Origin: Hydrogenophaga taeniospiralis
GTDB taxonomy: Bacteria; Pseudomonadota; Gammaproteobacteria; Burkholderiales; Burkholderiaceae_C
Reading direction: 5' to 3'
NCBI RefSeq assembly: GCF_020510445.1
Contig: NZ_JAHBAG010000001.1
Span: forward strand, 162,501-226,500
Length of the DNA: 64,000 nt
Shown one piece after another: positions 30,695 through 38,489 of the stretch; within the stretch, counting starts at the first letter, position 1, and every line of letters begins with the position of its first letter. A program made the position numbers and the translations under genes. Under the pieces are notes generated by a model. It did not search any database, was not told where the DNA came from, and saw nothing but the letters and a program-made list of their open reading frames with translations.

Positions 30695-32025
30695 TGGGAA
30701 CCTCGGCCGTCAGACCACTGAATAATGAAGAAGTGAGCCGACTGCCCGAAGCGCGCGCAGCCATGGAAATGGCAGGCCAAGCTGGGTCATCCAGTCGATT
30801 CAACTTCTTTGCCGCCTTCGATGGCACCAACAACGACAAGGACAACCTCGAATTGTCCGGTGACCCCTACCCGACCAACGTCGGAAATTTGGATGATCAG
30901 GCCAAAGATGCCGAAAGCGCCACCTTCAGACGCGGCTACTACCCAGGCGTTGGCACCGGTGGCGACCAGGGCAACCTTATCAACGCCGGCATCAACCCCA
31001 CACCAGCCATCGACGCAGCTGCGGGAAAAGCCTATGTGCAGTTCAGCGATGCCGCACTGAAATACCTTAGAACCCATCCCGACGCCACCCCCGCCGACCT
31101 CGGTGCCTCCGTCACCGGTTTCAGCCGCGGCTGCACCTCGGCCGTGCGCTTCGCCCAGCTCGTCAACGAACGCGGCCTGGTGGCCCCCGACGGCGCCGTG
31201 GTCGCGAAGCCGGGCAGCGTGCCCATCACCGCGATGGCGCTGATGGACCCGGTAGCCACCGGCGTTCAGGGCGAGCTGGCCGTGCCGCCCAATGTCAAAG
31301 GCCAGGTGCTGGTGGTGCAGGCCGAGCAGGAAAACCGCAGCTGGTTCCGGCCACTGGACTACAGCGACGACCCACGCGTCGTCACCGTGCGCCATCCCGG
31401 CAACCACGTCGGCGTGGGCGGCGGCTACGACCGCAACGGCACCGCCGCGAATGTGCACGAGGGCATCACCGCCTACTTCCAGCGCCGAGGCCTGCCGCTG
31501 GCCGACGTGCCGCCCGAGCAGCGCCACGACCCCAGCCAGCGCCCCTGGCTGCGCACCGAGGCCTACCAGACCGCGCGCAATGGCGACGTGCTGACCGAGG
31601 ACAACGGCAAACCCAAGGCGCGCTGGCCGCTGGACGACCCGGACCAGCCCCGGGTGCAGGTCAAACCGCCCATGTCCGAACAGCACAAGGCCTGGCTCCG
31701 GCAGGCCTACACCGAGCTGGCCCCCACGCTCAAGACCACCGGGCTGAGCCCCGAGCAGTGCCTGCAGGTGAGCGCGGCCTGCGTGGCCAGCGCCGCAGGG
31801 CACGACGGCTGGGGCCCGCCGCAGCGTTTTCTGGTGAGCAAGGACGGCGGGCGGGTCGCGGTGCAACACCAGAGCGGGCGCTTCGACGAGCTGAGGGTGG
31901 ACGACTCGCTGCGAACCAGCGCCCAAAGCCATCTGGATCGTGCGCAGGAGGCCCGGGACACCGTGCCCGGACCACAGCAGGAACGTGCAGCACCGGTGCG
32001 CAGCGAGCAAGCGCTCGCGCGCTGA
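30694..32025 (+). CDS. DUF2235/Tle1-like phospholipase effector with C-terminal XVIPCD-like region
   Basis: A 443-residue protein with no signal peptide. The alpha/beta-hydrolase part carries FFAAFDGTNND, the nucleophile elbow GFSRG with Ser144, Asp185 in MALMDPVATG, and PGNHVGVGGGY with His238, the DUF2235 / Tle1 hallmark PGxHxxxGGGY. Tle1 proteins are type VI secretion phospholipases. The last 80 residues or so (VSAACVASAAG...PQRFLVSKDGGRVAVQHQSGRFDEL) recall the XVIPCD secretion-signal domain of bacteria-killing type IV effectors: AA-rich helix, then a strand pair with a polar Q-containing tail. The lipoprotein directly upstream is read as its immunity protein. No secretion-system gene is in the window. 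Confidence 0.7.
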   Translation: MGTSAVRPLNNEEVSRLPEARAAMEMAGQAGSSSRFNFFAAFDGTNNDKDNLELSGDPYPTNVGNLDDQAKDAESATFRRGYYPGVGTGGDQGNLINAGINPTPAIDAAAGKAYVQFSDAALKYLRTHPDATPADLGASVTGFSRGCTSAVRFAQLVNERGLVAPDGAVVAKPGSVPITAMALMDPVATGVQGELAVPPNVKGQVLVVQAEQENRSWFRPLDYSDDPRVVTVRHPGNHVGVGGGYDRNGTAANVHEGITAYFQRRGLPLADVPPEQRHDPSQRPWLRTEAYQTARNGDVLTEDNGKPKARWPLDDPDQPRVQVKPPMSEQHKAWLRQAYTELAPTLKTTGLSPEQCLQVSAACVASAAGHDGWGPPQRFLVSKDGGRVAVQHQSGRFDELRVDDSLRTSAQSHLDRAQEARDTVPGPQQERAAPVRSEQALAR

Positions 32026-32064
32026 TGCGCGGGCCGTTCGCGGCACCCCGAGACGAACCCGGGC

Positions 32065-33027
32065 TCAGGTCAGCAGGGACACGGCCCCGGAAAACGTCAG
32101 GAACGCCGCCGCCGTGGTCATCAGGATGATGCGGGCGATGCGCCCGTTGTCGGCGCCCAGGCGCTCGGCCAGCAGCGAGACGTTGCTGGCGCTGGGCAGC
32201 GCCGCCACCAGCACCATCACCGTGAGCGCGAACGGATCGAGCGGCACGCCGATCTGGATCGCGCCCGTGCCCACCGCGAGCACCAGCAGCGGGTGCAGCA
32301 GCAGCTTCATCAGCGCCACGGGCACGTAGTCCGACAGCGGCATCGGGTGGTTGGACTGGATCTGCGAGCGCGCCAGCACCGCGCCGATGGTGAACAGCGC
32401 CACCGGCGAGGCCGCGTCGGCCAGCAGCCAGGCCGTCTTTTCCACCGGCCCGGGCAGGCTGAACCGCACGGCCGAGGCCACGGCGCCCAGGATGATGGCC
32501 CAGGGCATGGGATTGGCCACCACGCCGCGCAGGGCTTTTTTCGCAGCGTCCAGCATGGCGGCGGCGCCATGGCCCTCGCCCTCGTCGAGCCGCGAGAGCG
32601 CGATGCACAGCGAACTGGTGATCACCATGTCCACCACGATCAGCACGATCACCGGCCCCACGCTCTGCGGCCCCAGCAGCGCTGCCAGCAGCGGCACACC
32701 CATGAACCCGGTGTTGGGAAAAGCCGCGACCAGCGCACCCAGCGACGCGTCGTTCCAGCGGATGCGGCGGTTCAGCGTCATGACGACGGCAAACCCCACC
32801 ATCACCAGCGCGCACAACAGGTAGACGCCGGCCACCGACGCGTCCAACAGCTGCGCGATCGGCGTGGTGGAGCCGAAGCGGTACAGCATGCAGGGCAGCG
32901 CGAAATACAGCACGAAGCCGTTGAGCCCGGGGATCGCCTCCAGCGGCAACATGCGCCGGTGCGCCGCCACGAAGCCACCCAGCACGAGCGCGAAAAAAGG
33001 GAAGGTGACGAGCAGGATGTTGAGCAC
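32065..33027 (-). CDS. AEC family transporter
   Basis: A 320-residue inner-membrane protein with about ten hydrophobic helices in two halves, including the helix-breaking AAFPNTGFMGVPLL segment typical of auxin-efflux-carrier-like (AEC) permeases. Bacterial members move malate, malonate or other small acids, but the substrate is not visible here. It is transcribed alone, convergent with the effector gene and divergent from rep. Confidence 0.85.
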   Translation of the reverse strand: MLNILLVTFPFFALVLGGFVAAHRRMLPLEAIPGLNGFVLYFALPCMLYRFGSTTPIAQLLDASVAGVYLLCALVMVGFAVVMTLNRRIRWNDASLGALVAAFPNTGFMGVPLLAALLGPQSVGPVIVLIVVDMVITSSLCIALSRLDEGEGHGAAAMLDAAKKALRGVVANPMPWAIILGAVASAVRFSLPGPVEKTAWLLADAASPVALFTIGAVLARSQIQSNHPMPLSDYVPVALMKLLLHPLLVLAVGTGAIQIGVPLDPFALTVMVLVAALPSASNVSLLAERLGADNGRIARIILMTTAAAFLTFSGAVSLLT

Positions 33028-33188
33028 GGTGCGCGATTGTCTCAGGCGGCTTCAAACCGACCGGGACCCAGGTACAAAGCGCTGAGCTTCCAGCGACAGG
33101 CCCCCAGTGGCCCGCACGGCTCAACCACCCCCACCCTGCCGGTATCATCCATGGCTTCGCCCGTCCCGCCCGCCTCCCGATCGCCCGC

Positions 33189-35264
33189 ATGTCCCACGGC
33201 CTGAACCTTGCCCAACTCGACGCCGTGAACCACCTGGGTGGGCCTTGCCTGGTGCTGGCCGGTGCCGGTTCGGGCAAGACGCGGGTGATCACGCACAAGA
33301 TCGGTCGGCTGATCCAGGCCGGGCTGGCGGCGGACCGCATCGCGGCCATCACCTTCACCAACAAGGCCGCGAGCGAAATGCGCGAGCGTGCCGGCCAGCT
33401 GGTGGGCCGCGACGCCAGGAAGGTGCTGATCTGCACTTTTCACGCGCTGGGCGTGCGCCTGCTGCGCGAAGACGGCACGGCGCTGGGCCTGAAGAAGCAG
33501 TTTTCCATCCTCGACACCGACGACATCACCAGCCTGCTCAAGGACTGCGGCGGCACCACCGACGCGGCCACCGCGCGCGGCTGGCAATGGACCATCAGCG
33601 CCTGGAAGAGCGCGGGCCTGAACTCGGCCCAGGCGCTGGCCGCCGCGAAGGACGAAGACGAGCGCGTCACTGCCACCATCATGGCGCGCTACGAAGAGCG
33701 CCTCACCGCCTACCAGAGCGTGGATTTCGACGACCTGATCAGCCTGCCGCTCAAGCTGCTGAGCGAACACGCCGACGTGCGCGAGCGCTGGCAGCAGAAG
33801 ATGGGCCACGTGCTGGTGGACGAGTACCAGGACACCAACGCCACGCAGTACGAGCTCTTGAAACTGCTGGTGGGCGAGCGCGCGCGCTTCACCGCCGTGG
33901 GCGACGACGACCAGTCGATCTACGGCTGGCGCGGCGCCACGCTGGACAACCTCAAACGCCTGCCGCAGGACTTTCCCGAGCTCAAGGTCATCAAGCTGGA
34001 GCAGAACTACCGCTCCACCAGCGCCATCCTGCGCGCGGCCAACAACGTGATCGGGCCCAACCCCAAGCTGTTTCCCAAGACGCTGTGGAGCGATCTGGGC
34101 GAGGGCGAGCCGGTGCGCGTGGTCGATGCCGACAACGAGGAGCACGAGGCCGAGCGCGCGGTGGCGCGCATCCAGAGCCTGCAGGCCAGTTCGCAGCACA
34201 AGGAGTGGCGCGACTTCGCCATCCTCTACCGCGCCAACCACATGGCGCGCTCGTTCGAGCAGTCGCTGCGCCGCGCCAACATTCCCTACAAGGTCTCGGG
34301 CGGCCAGAGCTTTTTCGACAAGGCCGAGATCCGCGACCTCTGTGCCTGGCTGCGCCTGCTGGTGAACAACAACGACGACCCGGCCTTCCTGCGCTCGGCC
34401 ACCACGCCCAAGCGCGGCATCGGCCACACCACGCTGCAGGGGCTGGGCAACTTCGCCACGCAGTACAAGCTGAGCCTGTTCGAGGCGCTGTTCGCGAACT
34501 CGCTGGGCACCGCCCTGCCCGCGCGCGCCGTGGCCACGCTGCACGAGTTCGGCCGCGCGGTGAACGACCTCGAATACCGCGCCAGACACACGGTGGGCCA
34601 CGAGGCGGCGCGCGCCTTCCTCACCGAGTGGCTCAAAGACATCGCCTACGAAAAGCACCTCTACGACAGCGAGGACAACGAGAAGGTCGCGGCCGCGCGC
34701 TGGACCAACGTGATGGACTTCTGCGACTGGGTGGCCGGGCGCTGTGGCGGCAAGATCGAAGACGACGCCGGCATCCAGACCGAAACCGAACGCAAAACGC
34801 TGCTGGAGGTGGTGCAGACCATCGCGCTGATCTCGACGCTCAGCGAGCGCGAGAAAGACCAGAACGTGGTGACGCTGTCCACGCTGCACGCCTCCAAAGG
34901 CCTGGAGTGGCCGCATGTGATGCTGGTCGGTGTGAACGAAGGCCTGCTGCCGTTCAAGATGGACGAAGAGCCCGGCCAGAGCGACGCGGCGGTCGAGAAC
35001 ATGGCGCAACGCCTGCAGGAAGAGCGCCGTCTGATGTACGTGGGCATCACGCGCGCGCAGCGCACGCTGGCCGTGAGCTGGCTCAAGCGGCGCAAGAAGG
35101 GCCGCGAGAGCATTCCCGGCCAGGCCAGCCGCTTCATCAAGGAGATGGCGCTGGACCAGAACACCGTCAAGGAAGACCCGCGCGAAAAACTGCGCGCCCT
35201 GCGCGCCGAGTTCGCCCAGCGCGCCACCGAACAGGCCGCACAGAAAGCGGCCGAGACGCCATGA
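33189..35264 (+). CDS. rep: ATP-dependent DNA helicase Rep
   Basis: A 691-residue superfamily 1A helicase. Walker A is GAGSGKT (25-31), then TFTNKAASEM, the DEYQDTN box, DDDQSIYGWRGA, EQNYRST, and the late motifs VVTLSTLHASKGLEWPHV and ERRLMYVGITRAQ. Length and the C-terminal tail fit Rep rather than UvrD (about 720 or more residues with a Tudor-like end). It removes obstacles ahead of replication forks. TATCAT at 33143-33148 may be the -10 element. The following small gene starts inside the stop codon (ATGA). Confidence 0.9.
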   Translation: MSHGLNLAQLDAVNHLGGPCLVLAGAGSGKTRVITHKIGRLIQAGLAADRIAAITFTNKAASEMRERAGQLVGRDARKVLICTFHALGVRLLREDGTALGLKKQFSILDTDDITSLLKDCGGTTDAATARGWQWTISAWKSAGLNSAQALAAAKDEDERVTATIMARYEERLTAYQSVDFDDLISLPLKLLSEHADVRERWQQKMGHVLVDEYQDTNATQYELLKLLVGERARFTAVGDDDQSIYGWRGATLDNLKRLPQDFPELKVIKLEQNYRSTSAILRAANNVIGPNPKLFPKTLWSDLGEGEPVRVVDADNEEHEAERAVARIQSLQASSQHKEWRDFAILYRANHMARSFEQSLRRANIPYKVSGGQSFFDKAEIRDLCAWLRLLVNNNDDPAFLRSATTPKRGIGHTTLQGLGNFATQYKLSLFEALFANSLGTALPARAVATLHEFGRAVNDLEYRARHTVGHEAARAFLTEWLKDIAYEKHLYDSEDNEKVAAARWTNVMDFCDWVAGRCGGKIEDDAGIQTETERKTLLEVVQTIALISTLSEREKDQNVVTLSTLHASKGLEWPHVMLVGVNEGLLPFKMDEEPGQSDAAVENMAQRLQEERRLMYVGITRAQRTLAVSWLKRRKKGRESIPGQASRFIKEMALDQNTVKEDPREKLRALRAEFAQRATEQAAQKAAETP

Positions 35265-35764
35265 AGCAGCCACCGAAATCCCTTCGCGCCGGGCTCTGCC
35301 TGCTCGGCTTGGCCCTGGCCTGGGCAACGCCGACCGCCGCGCAGACCCCGCCCGCCCAGCCCGCCAGCGCGGCCACCACCTGCCCGAGCCTGGACGAGGA
35401 CCCGGCCCGGCTCCATGGCCTGTGGCAGTTGGCCCTGTGGCTGCCCGATGGCAGCGAAGCGGCGCCGGTGTCCACCGGCGCGCTGCTGTTCGAACGCCAC
35501 CCCGACTACCCGGGCAGCGTGCGCGGCAACCTCAAGCGCTCCACCGAGGGCCACGACGTGCTGGCGCTGGTGGCGGGCGACGTGAGCGAAGGCGTGTTCA
35601 ACCTCGACGAATCGAGCGACGGCGTGCTCATGGACGCCGTCTGGACCGGCACCCCGCAAGACTGCGGACAGCTGATCCGCGGCACACGCCGGCCGGCCGA
35701 AGGCCGCGCGTCGGGCGTTCCCGTGCTGCAATTTTCATTGCACAAGACCCCCAGCACACGCTGA
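35261..35764 (+). CDS. Hypothetical exported protein coupled to rep
   Basis: A 167-residue protein with a signal peptide (AGLCLLGLALAWATPTAAQ, residues about 9-28) and then a mature domain of about 135 residues with two cysteines (CPSLDED and TPQDCGQLIRG) that may pair. The ATG overlaps the rep stop as ATGA, so it is co-translated with the helicase although it is sent to the periplasm. The two products are unlikely to work together. I do not recognise a named domain; similar small proteins occur in related species by memory only. Confidence 0.7.
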   Translation: MKQPPKSLRAGLCLLGLALAWATPTAAQTPPAQPASAATTCPSLDEDPARLHGLWQLALWLPDGSEAAPVSTGALLFERHPDYPGSVRGNLKRSTEGHDVLALVAGDVSEGVFNLDESSDGVLMDAVWTGTPQDCGQLIRGTRRPAEGRASGVPVLQFSLHKTPSTR

Positions 35765-35843
35765 TCTCCCGCCGGTGGGCGGGATGCGGGGCGGCGCCCA
35801 CACGCCCCACGGAAAACGCTATGAGATCAATAGCCAGTTCCTA

Positions 35844-35875
35844 TTGAGAACGGTCAACGGGTTGACCCCGGTCAA
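35844..35875 (+). promoter_or_regulatory. Two tandem FNR/Anr-like boxes upstream of the cytochrome c peroxidase gene
   Basis: TTGAGAACGGTCAA (35844-35857) and TTGACCCCGGTCAA (35862-35875), with four bases between them. The FNR consensus is TTGAT-N4-ATCAA; the second matches with C/G at the inner position, the first has one further mismatch. A start site about 40 bases after the second box would place it at the class II position. A weak CATAGA -10 candidate lies at 35896-35901. Confidence 0.55.
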
Positions 35876-35986
35876 ACAACACCCGGGTTTACCCCCATAG
35901 AGTGGGTCCGTCACAAGCGAACGTCTGCGGACAGACACACCGCCACCTCTGCCGTGACTCTTCTGACACTCTGCAAAGGAAATACC

Positions 35987-36997
35987 TTGAAAACCACGAC
36001 ATCACTCCCGTCGGCCATGTGCGCATGGGCCATCGCAGCAATCCTGGTCAGCGGCTCCGCCATGGCGCAAAACACCGAGCCGGTGTCCCCCGTTCCCGCC
36101 CCCAAGGCGGTGAATCCCGCCGCCGTGGAACTTGGCAAGAAGCTGTTTTTTGATCCGCGGCTGTCCAAGTCCGGCTTCATCTCGTGCAACTCGTGCCACA
36201 ACCTGAGCCTGGGCGGCACCGACAACCTGAAGACCTCCATCGGCCACCACTGGCAGCAGGGCCCCATCAACTCGCCCACGGTGCTGAACTCGCGCCTGAA
36301 CCTCGCGCAGTTCTGGGACGGCCGCGCCAAGGACCTGAAAGAACAGGCCGGCGGCCCGATCGCCAACCCGGGCGAAATGGCCTTCACGCACGAGCTCGCC
36401 ATCGAGACGCTGAAATCCATCCCCGGCTACGTGGAAGAATTCAAACAGGTCTTCAAGACCGATCGGCTCAGCATCGACGAAGTGACCACCGCCATCGCCG
36501 CGTTCGAGGAAACCCTGGTGACACCGAACTCGCGCTTCGACCAGTGGCTCGACGGCGACAAGAAGGCGCTGACCAAGGACGAACTCGCCGGCTACCAACT
36601 CTTCAAGGACAGCGGCTGCGTGGCCTGCCACAACGGCCCCAACCTGGGCGGCAACTCGTTCCAGAAAATGGGGCTGGTGCAGGCCTACAAGACCGCCAGC
36701 ACCGCCGAAGGCCGCAAGGGCGTGACCGGCAAGGACGCCGACCGCCTGAACTTCAAGGTCCCGACACTGCGCAACGTGGAACTGACCTACCCCTACTTCC
36801 ACGACGGTGAAGCCGCCACGCTGACCTCTGCTGTGGACCTGATGGGCCGCCTGCAGCTGGGCCGCGAGTTCAGCAGGGAAGAAAACGCCCGGATCGTGGC
36901 CTTCCTCAAGACCCTGACCGGCCAGCAGCCGCAGATCGCCCTGCCGATCATGCCGCCCTCGACCGACAAGACCCCCAAGCCCCGGCCGTTCAACTGA
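35987..36997 (+). CDS. Di-haem cytochrome c peroxidase
   Basis: A 336-residue periplasmic protein with two c-type haem sites, CNSCH (67-71) and CVACH (211-215), and a signal peptide ending SGSAMAQ. It reduces hydrogen peroxide with electrons from cytochrome c or azurin. The TTG at 35987 is taken as the start because AAAGGA stands six bases before it and it gives the usual signal peptide; a GTG at 35954 is in frame but would lengthen the N terminus. It stands alone. Two FNR-like boxes suggest induction at low oxygen, as in other proteobacteria. Confidence 0.9.
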   Translation: MKTTTSLPSAMCAWAIAAILVSGSAMAQNTEPVSPVPAPKAVNPAAVELGKKLFFDPRLSKSGFISCNSCHNLSLGGTDNLKTSIGHHWQQGPINSPTVLNSRLNLAQFWDGRAKDLKEQAGGPIANPGEMAFTHELAIETLKSIPGYVEEFKQVFKTDRLSIDEVTTAIAAFEETLVTPNSRFDQWLDGDKKALTKDELAGYQLFKDSGCVACHNGPNLGGNSFQKMGLVQAYKTASTAEGRKGVTGKDADRLNFKVPTLRNVELTYPYFHDGEAATLTSAVDLMGRLQLGREFSREENARIVAFLKTLTGQQPQIALPIMPPSTDKTPKPRPFN

Positions 36998-37148
36998 ACG
37001 GCCGGGCACACCTCCCCGCCGCCCGAACGCGTGGCCACGCATCGGGGGGGGCGGCAGGGTGTGGGGACAAGGGCCCTGACGGCGGCGCCTGTTCACCTCG
37101 GGCGCGCGCTGTCACAATCGCGCTTCGTTGAGAGAAAGGCCCCATGAC

Positions 37149-37529
37149 ATGTTTCGCTCCCTGTTGAAATCGAAAATCCACCGGGTCGCGGTCACGCACT
37201 GCGAACTGCACTACGAAGGCTCATGCGCCATCGACGAAAACCTGCTGGAAGCGGCCAACATCGTCGAAAACGAACAGATCCACATCTGGAACATCAACAA
37301 CGGTGAGCGCTTCACCACCTACGCGATCAAGGGCCAGCGCGGCACCGGCATGATTTCCGTGAACGGATCGGCCGCACGCCGCGCCGCCGTGGGCGACCTG
37401 ATCATCATCGCCGCCTTCGCCCAGGTGCACGAAGATCAGGTGGCCACGCACAAGCCGCAGCTGGTGTTCGTGGACGAAGCCAACCGCCAGATGGAACTGC
37501 GCCACGCGGTACCGACCCAGCAACTCTGA
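37149..37529 (+). CDS. panD: Aspartate 1-decarboxylase
   Basis: A 126-residue pyruvoyl enzyme that makes beta-alanine for pantothenate and coenzyme A. The proenzyme is cut at Gly24-Ser25 in YEGSCAID, the serine becoming the pyruvoyl group. Lys9, Tyr22 and [16 protein letters not shown] complete the active site. The ATG at 37149, with AAAGG nine bases upstream, gives the proper N terminus [11 protein letters not shown]. It is followed by a strong bidirectional terminator. Confidence 0.95.
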   Translation: MFRSLLKSKIHRVAVTHCELHYEGSCAIDENLLEAANIVENEQIHIWNINNGERFTTYAIKGQRGTGMISVNGSAARRAAVGDLIIIAAFAQVHEDQVATHKPQLVFVDEANRQMELRHAVPTQQL

Positions 37530-37593
37530 GGGTACGCAAGCGCGCCCACCAGGGCCGCGCAGGCGGCCCGCCGTCAGGGTCGGCCCGGGCAAC

Positions 37594-37624
37594 AAAAAAG
37601 CCGCTGTTTTCACAGCGGCTTTTC
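37594..37624. terminator. Bidirectional Rho-independent terminator between panD and tRNA-Phe
   Basis: AAGCCGCTGT, loop TTTC, ACAGCGGCTT: a perfect 10-base stem flanked by A-tract on the left and T-tract on the right. It serves panD on the plus strand and the tRNA on the minus strand. Confidence 0.92.
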
Positions 37625-37632
37625 CTTGTATT

Positions 37633-37708
37633 TGGTGGCCTGGGACGGAATCGAACCATCGACACGCGGATTTTCAATCCGCTGCTCTACCAACTGAGCT
37701 ACCGGGCC
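37633..37708 (-). tRNA. tRNA-Phe (anticodon GAA)
   Basis: A 76-base tRNA beginning GGCCCGGTAGCTCAGTTGG, with anticodon loop TTGAAAA (GAA) and ending GCC-A-CCA, so the CCA is encoded. The acceptor stem GGCC/GGCC-type pairing and the T-loop GGTTCGATTCC are intact. Confidence 0.96.
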
Positions 37709-37721
37709 AAAGAGAAGCGGA

Positions 37722-37727
37722 AGTATA
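37722..37727 (-). promoter_or_regulatory. Likely -10 element of tRNA-Phe
   Basis: TATACT on the minus strand, 14 bases before the tRNA 5' end. No clear -35 hexamer is seen at the usual distance. Confidence 0.5.
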
Positions 37728-37763
37728 GCAGCTTCGACGGCCGATTTTTCCGCTACGGGCCAC

Positions 37764-38459
37764 TCAGAGCGCGCCGCGTTTGCTGCGGGCCAGGTCCACG
37801 CCGAGCTGCTTGAGCTTGCGGTAGAGGTGGGTGCGTTCCAGACCGGTCTTTTCGGCCACGCGGGTCATGGAGCCGGACTCCTTGGCCAGGTGGTATTCGA
37901 AATAGGCCTTCTCGAACTCGTCGCGCGACTCGCGCAGCGGGCCTTCAAGGTTGAACGAGCGCATGGACTGCGGGCCCATGTCCATTGCCACCGGTTCAGG
38001 CAGGCTACCGCCGGTCATGGCGACTTCCACCGTGAGATCGGCCACGGGCAGGCCGCCGTTCTTGATGGGCGCTGCCATCAGACTGGGTTTGGCCACGGCC
38101 TTGTTCAACCCCAGGTCCACCGCCTTGAGCAGTTTTTGCAGGGTGATGGGTTTTTCCAGGAAAGCGGTGGCGCCGATGCGCGTGGCTTCGACGGCGGTGT
38201 CGATGGTCGCGTGGCCACTCATCATGATCACCGGCATGGAGAGCAGCCCGGTGCTGGCCCATTCCTTGAGCAGGGTCACGCCGTCGGTGTCGGGCATCCA
38301 GATGTCGAGCAGCACCAGATCGGGCCGCAACATGGCGCGCACGGAACGTGCCTGGGCGGCGTTTTCGGCAAGTTCGACCGTGTGTCCCTCATCGTTGAGG
38401 ATCTCCGAAAGCAGGTCCCGGATCCCCAGTTCATCGTCTACGACCAAAATAGTTGCCAT
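37764..38459 (-). CDS. NtrX-like response regulator without the AAA+ domain
   Basis: A 231-residue regulator: receiver 1-120 with Asp52 in LVLLDIWMPDTDG and conserved Lys in FLEKPIT, a linker, and a Fis-type helix-turn-helix at the C terminus (MTRVAEKTGLERTHLYRKLKQLGVDL). The sigma-54-activating AAA+ domain found in true NtrX (about 450 residues) is absent. It would therefore act as a DNA-binding regulator without sigma-54 ATPase. It follows its probable partner kinase by 30 bases. This short form is common in Burkholderiales, by memory. Confidence 0.87.
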   Translation of the reverse strand: MATILVVDDELGIRDLLSEILNDEGHTVELAENAAQARSVRAMLRPDLVLLDIWMPDTDGVTLLKEWASTGLLSMPVIMMSGHATIDTAVEATRIGATAFLEKPITLQKLLKAVDLGLNKAVAKPSLMAAPIKNGGLPVADLTVEVAMTGGSLPEPVAMDMGPQSMRSFNLEGPLRESRDEFEKAYFEYHLAKESGSMTRVAEKTGLERTHLYRKLKQLGVDLARSKRGAL

Positions 38460-38489
38460 GGCTTGCAGTGTGCCCCTCAGTACATGTTG

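Noticed and set aside
36981..37006. Strong palindrome over the cytochrome c peroxidase stop codon (CCCGGCCGTT / AACGGCCGGG)
   Set aside because: No T-tract follows and the stem includes the stop codon, so it is not called a terminator; it may be chance in GC-rich sequence.
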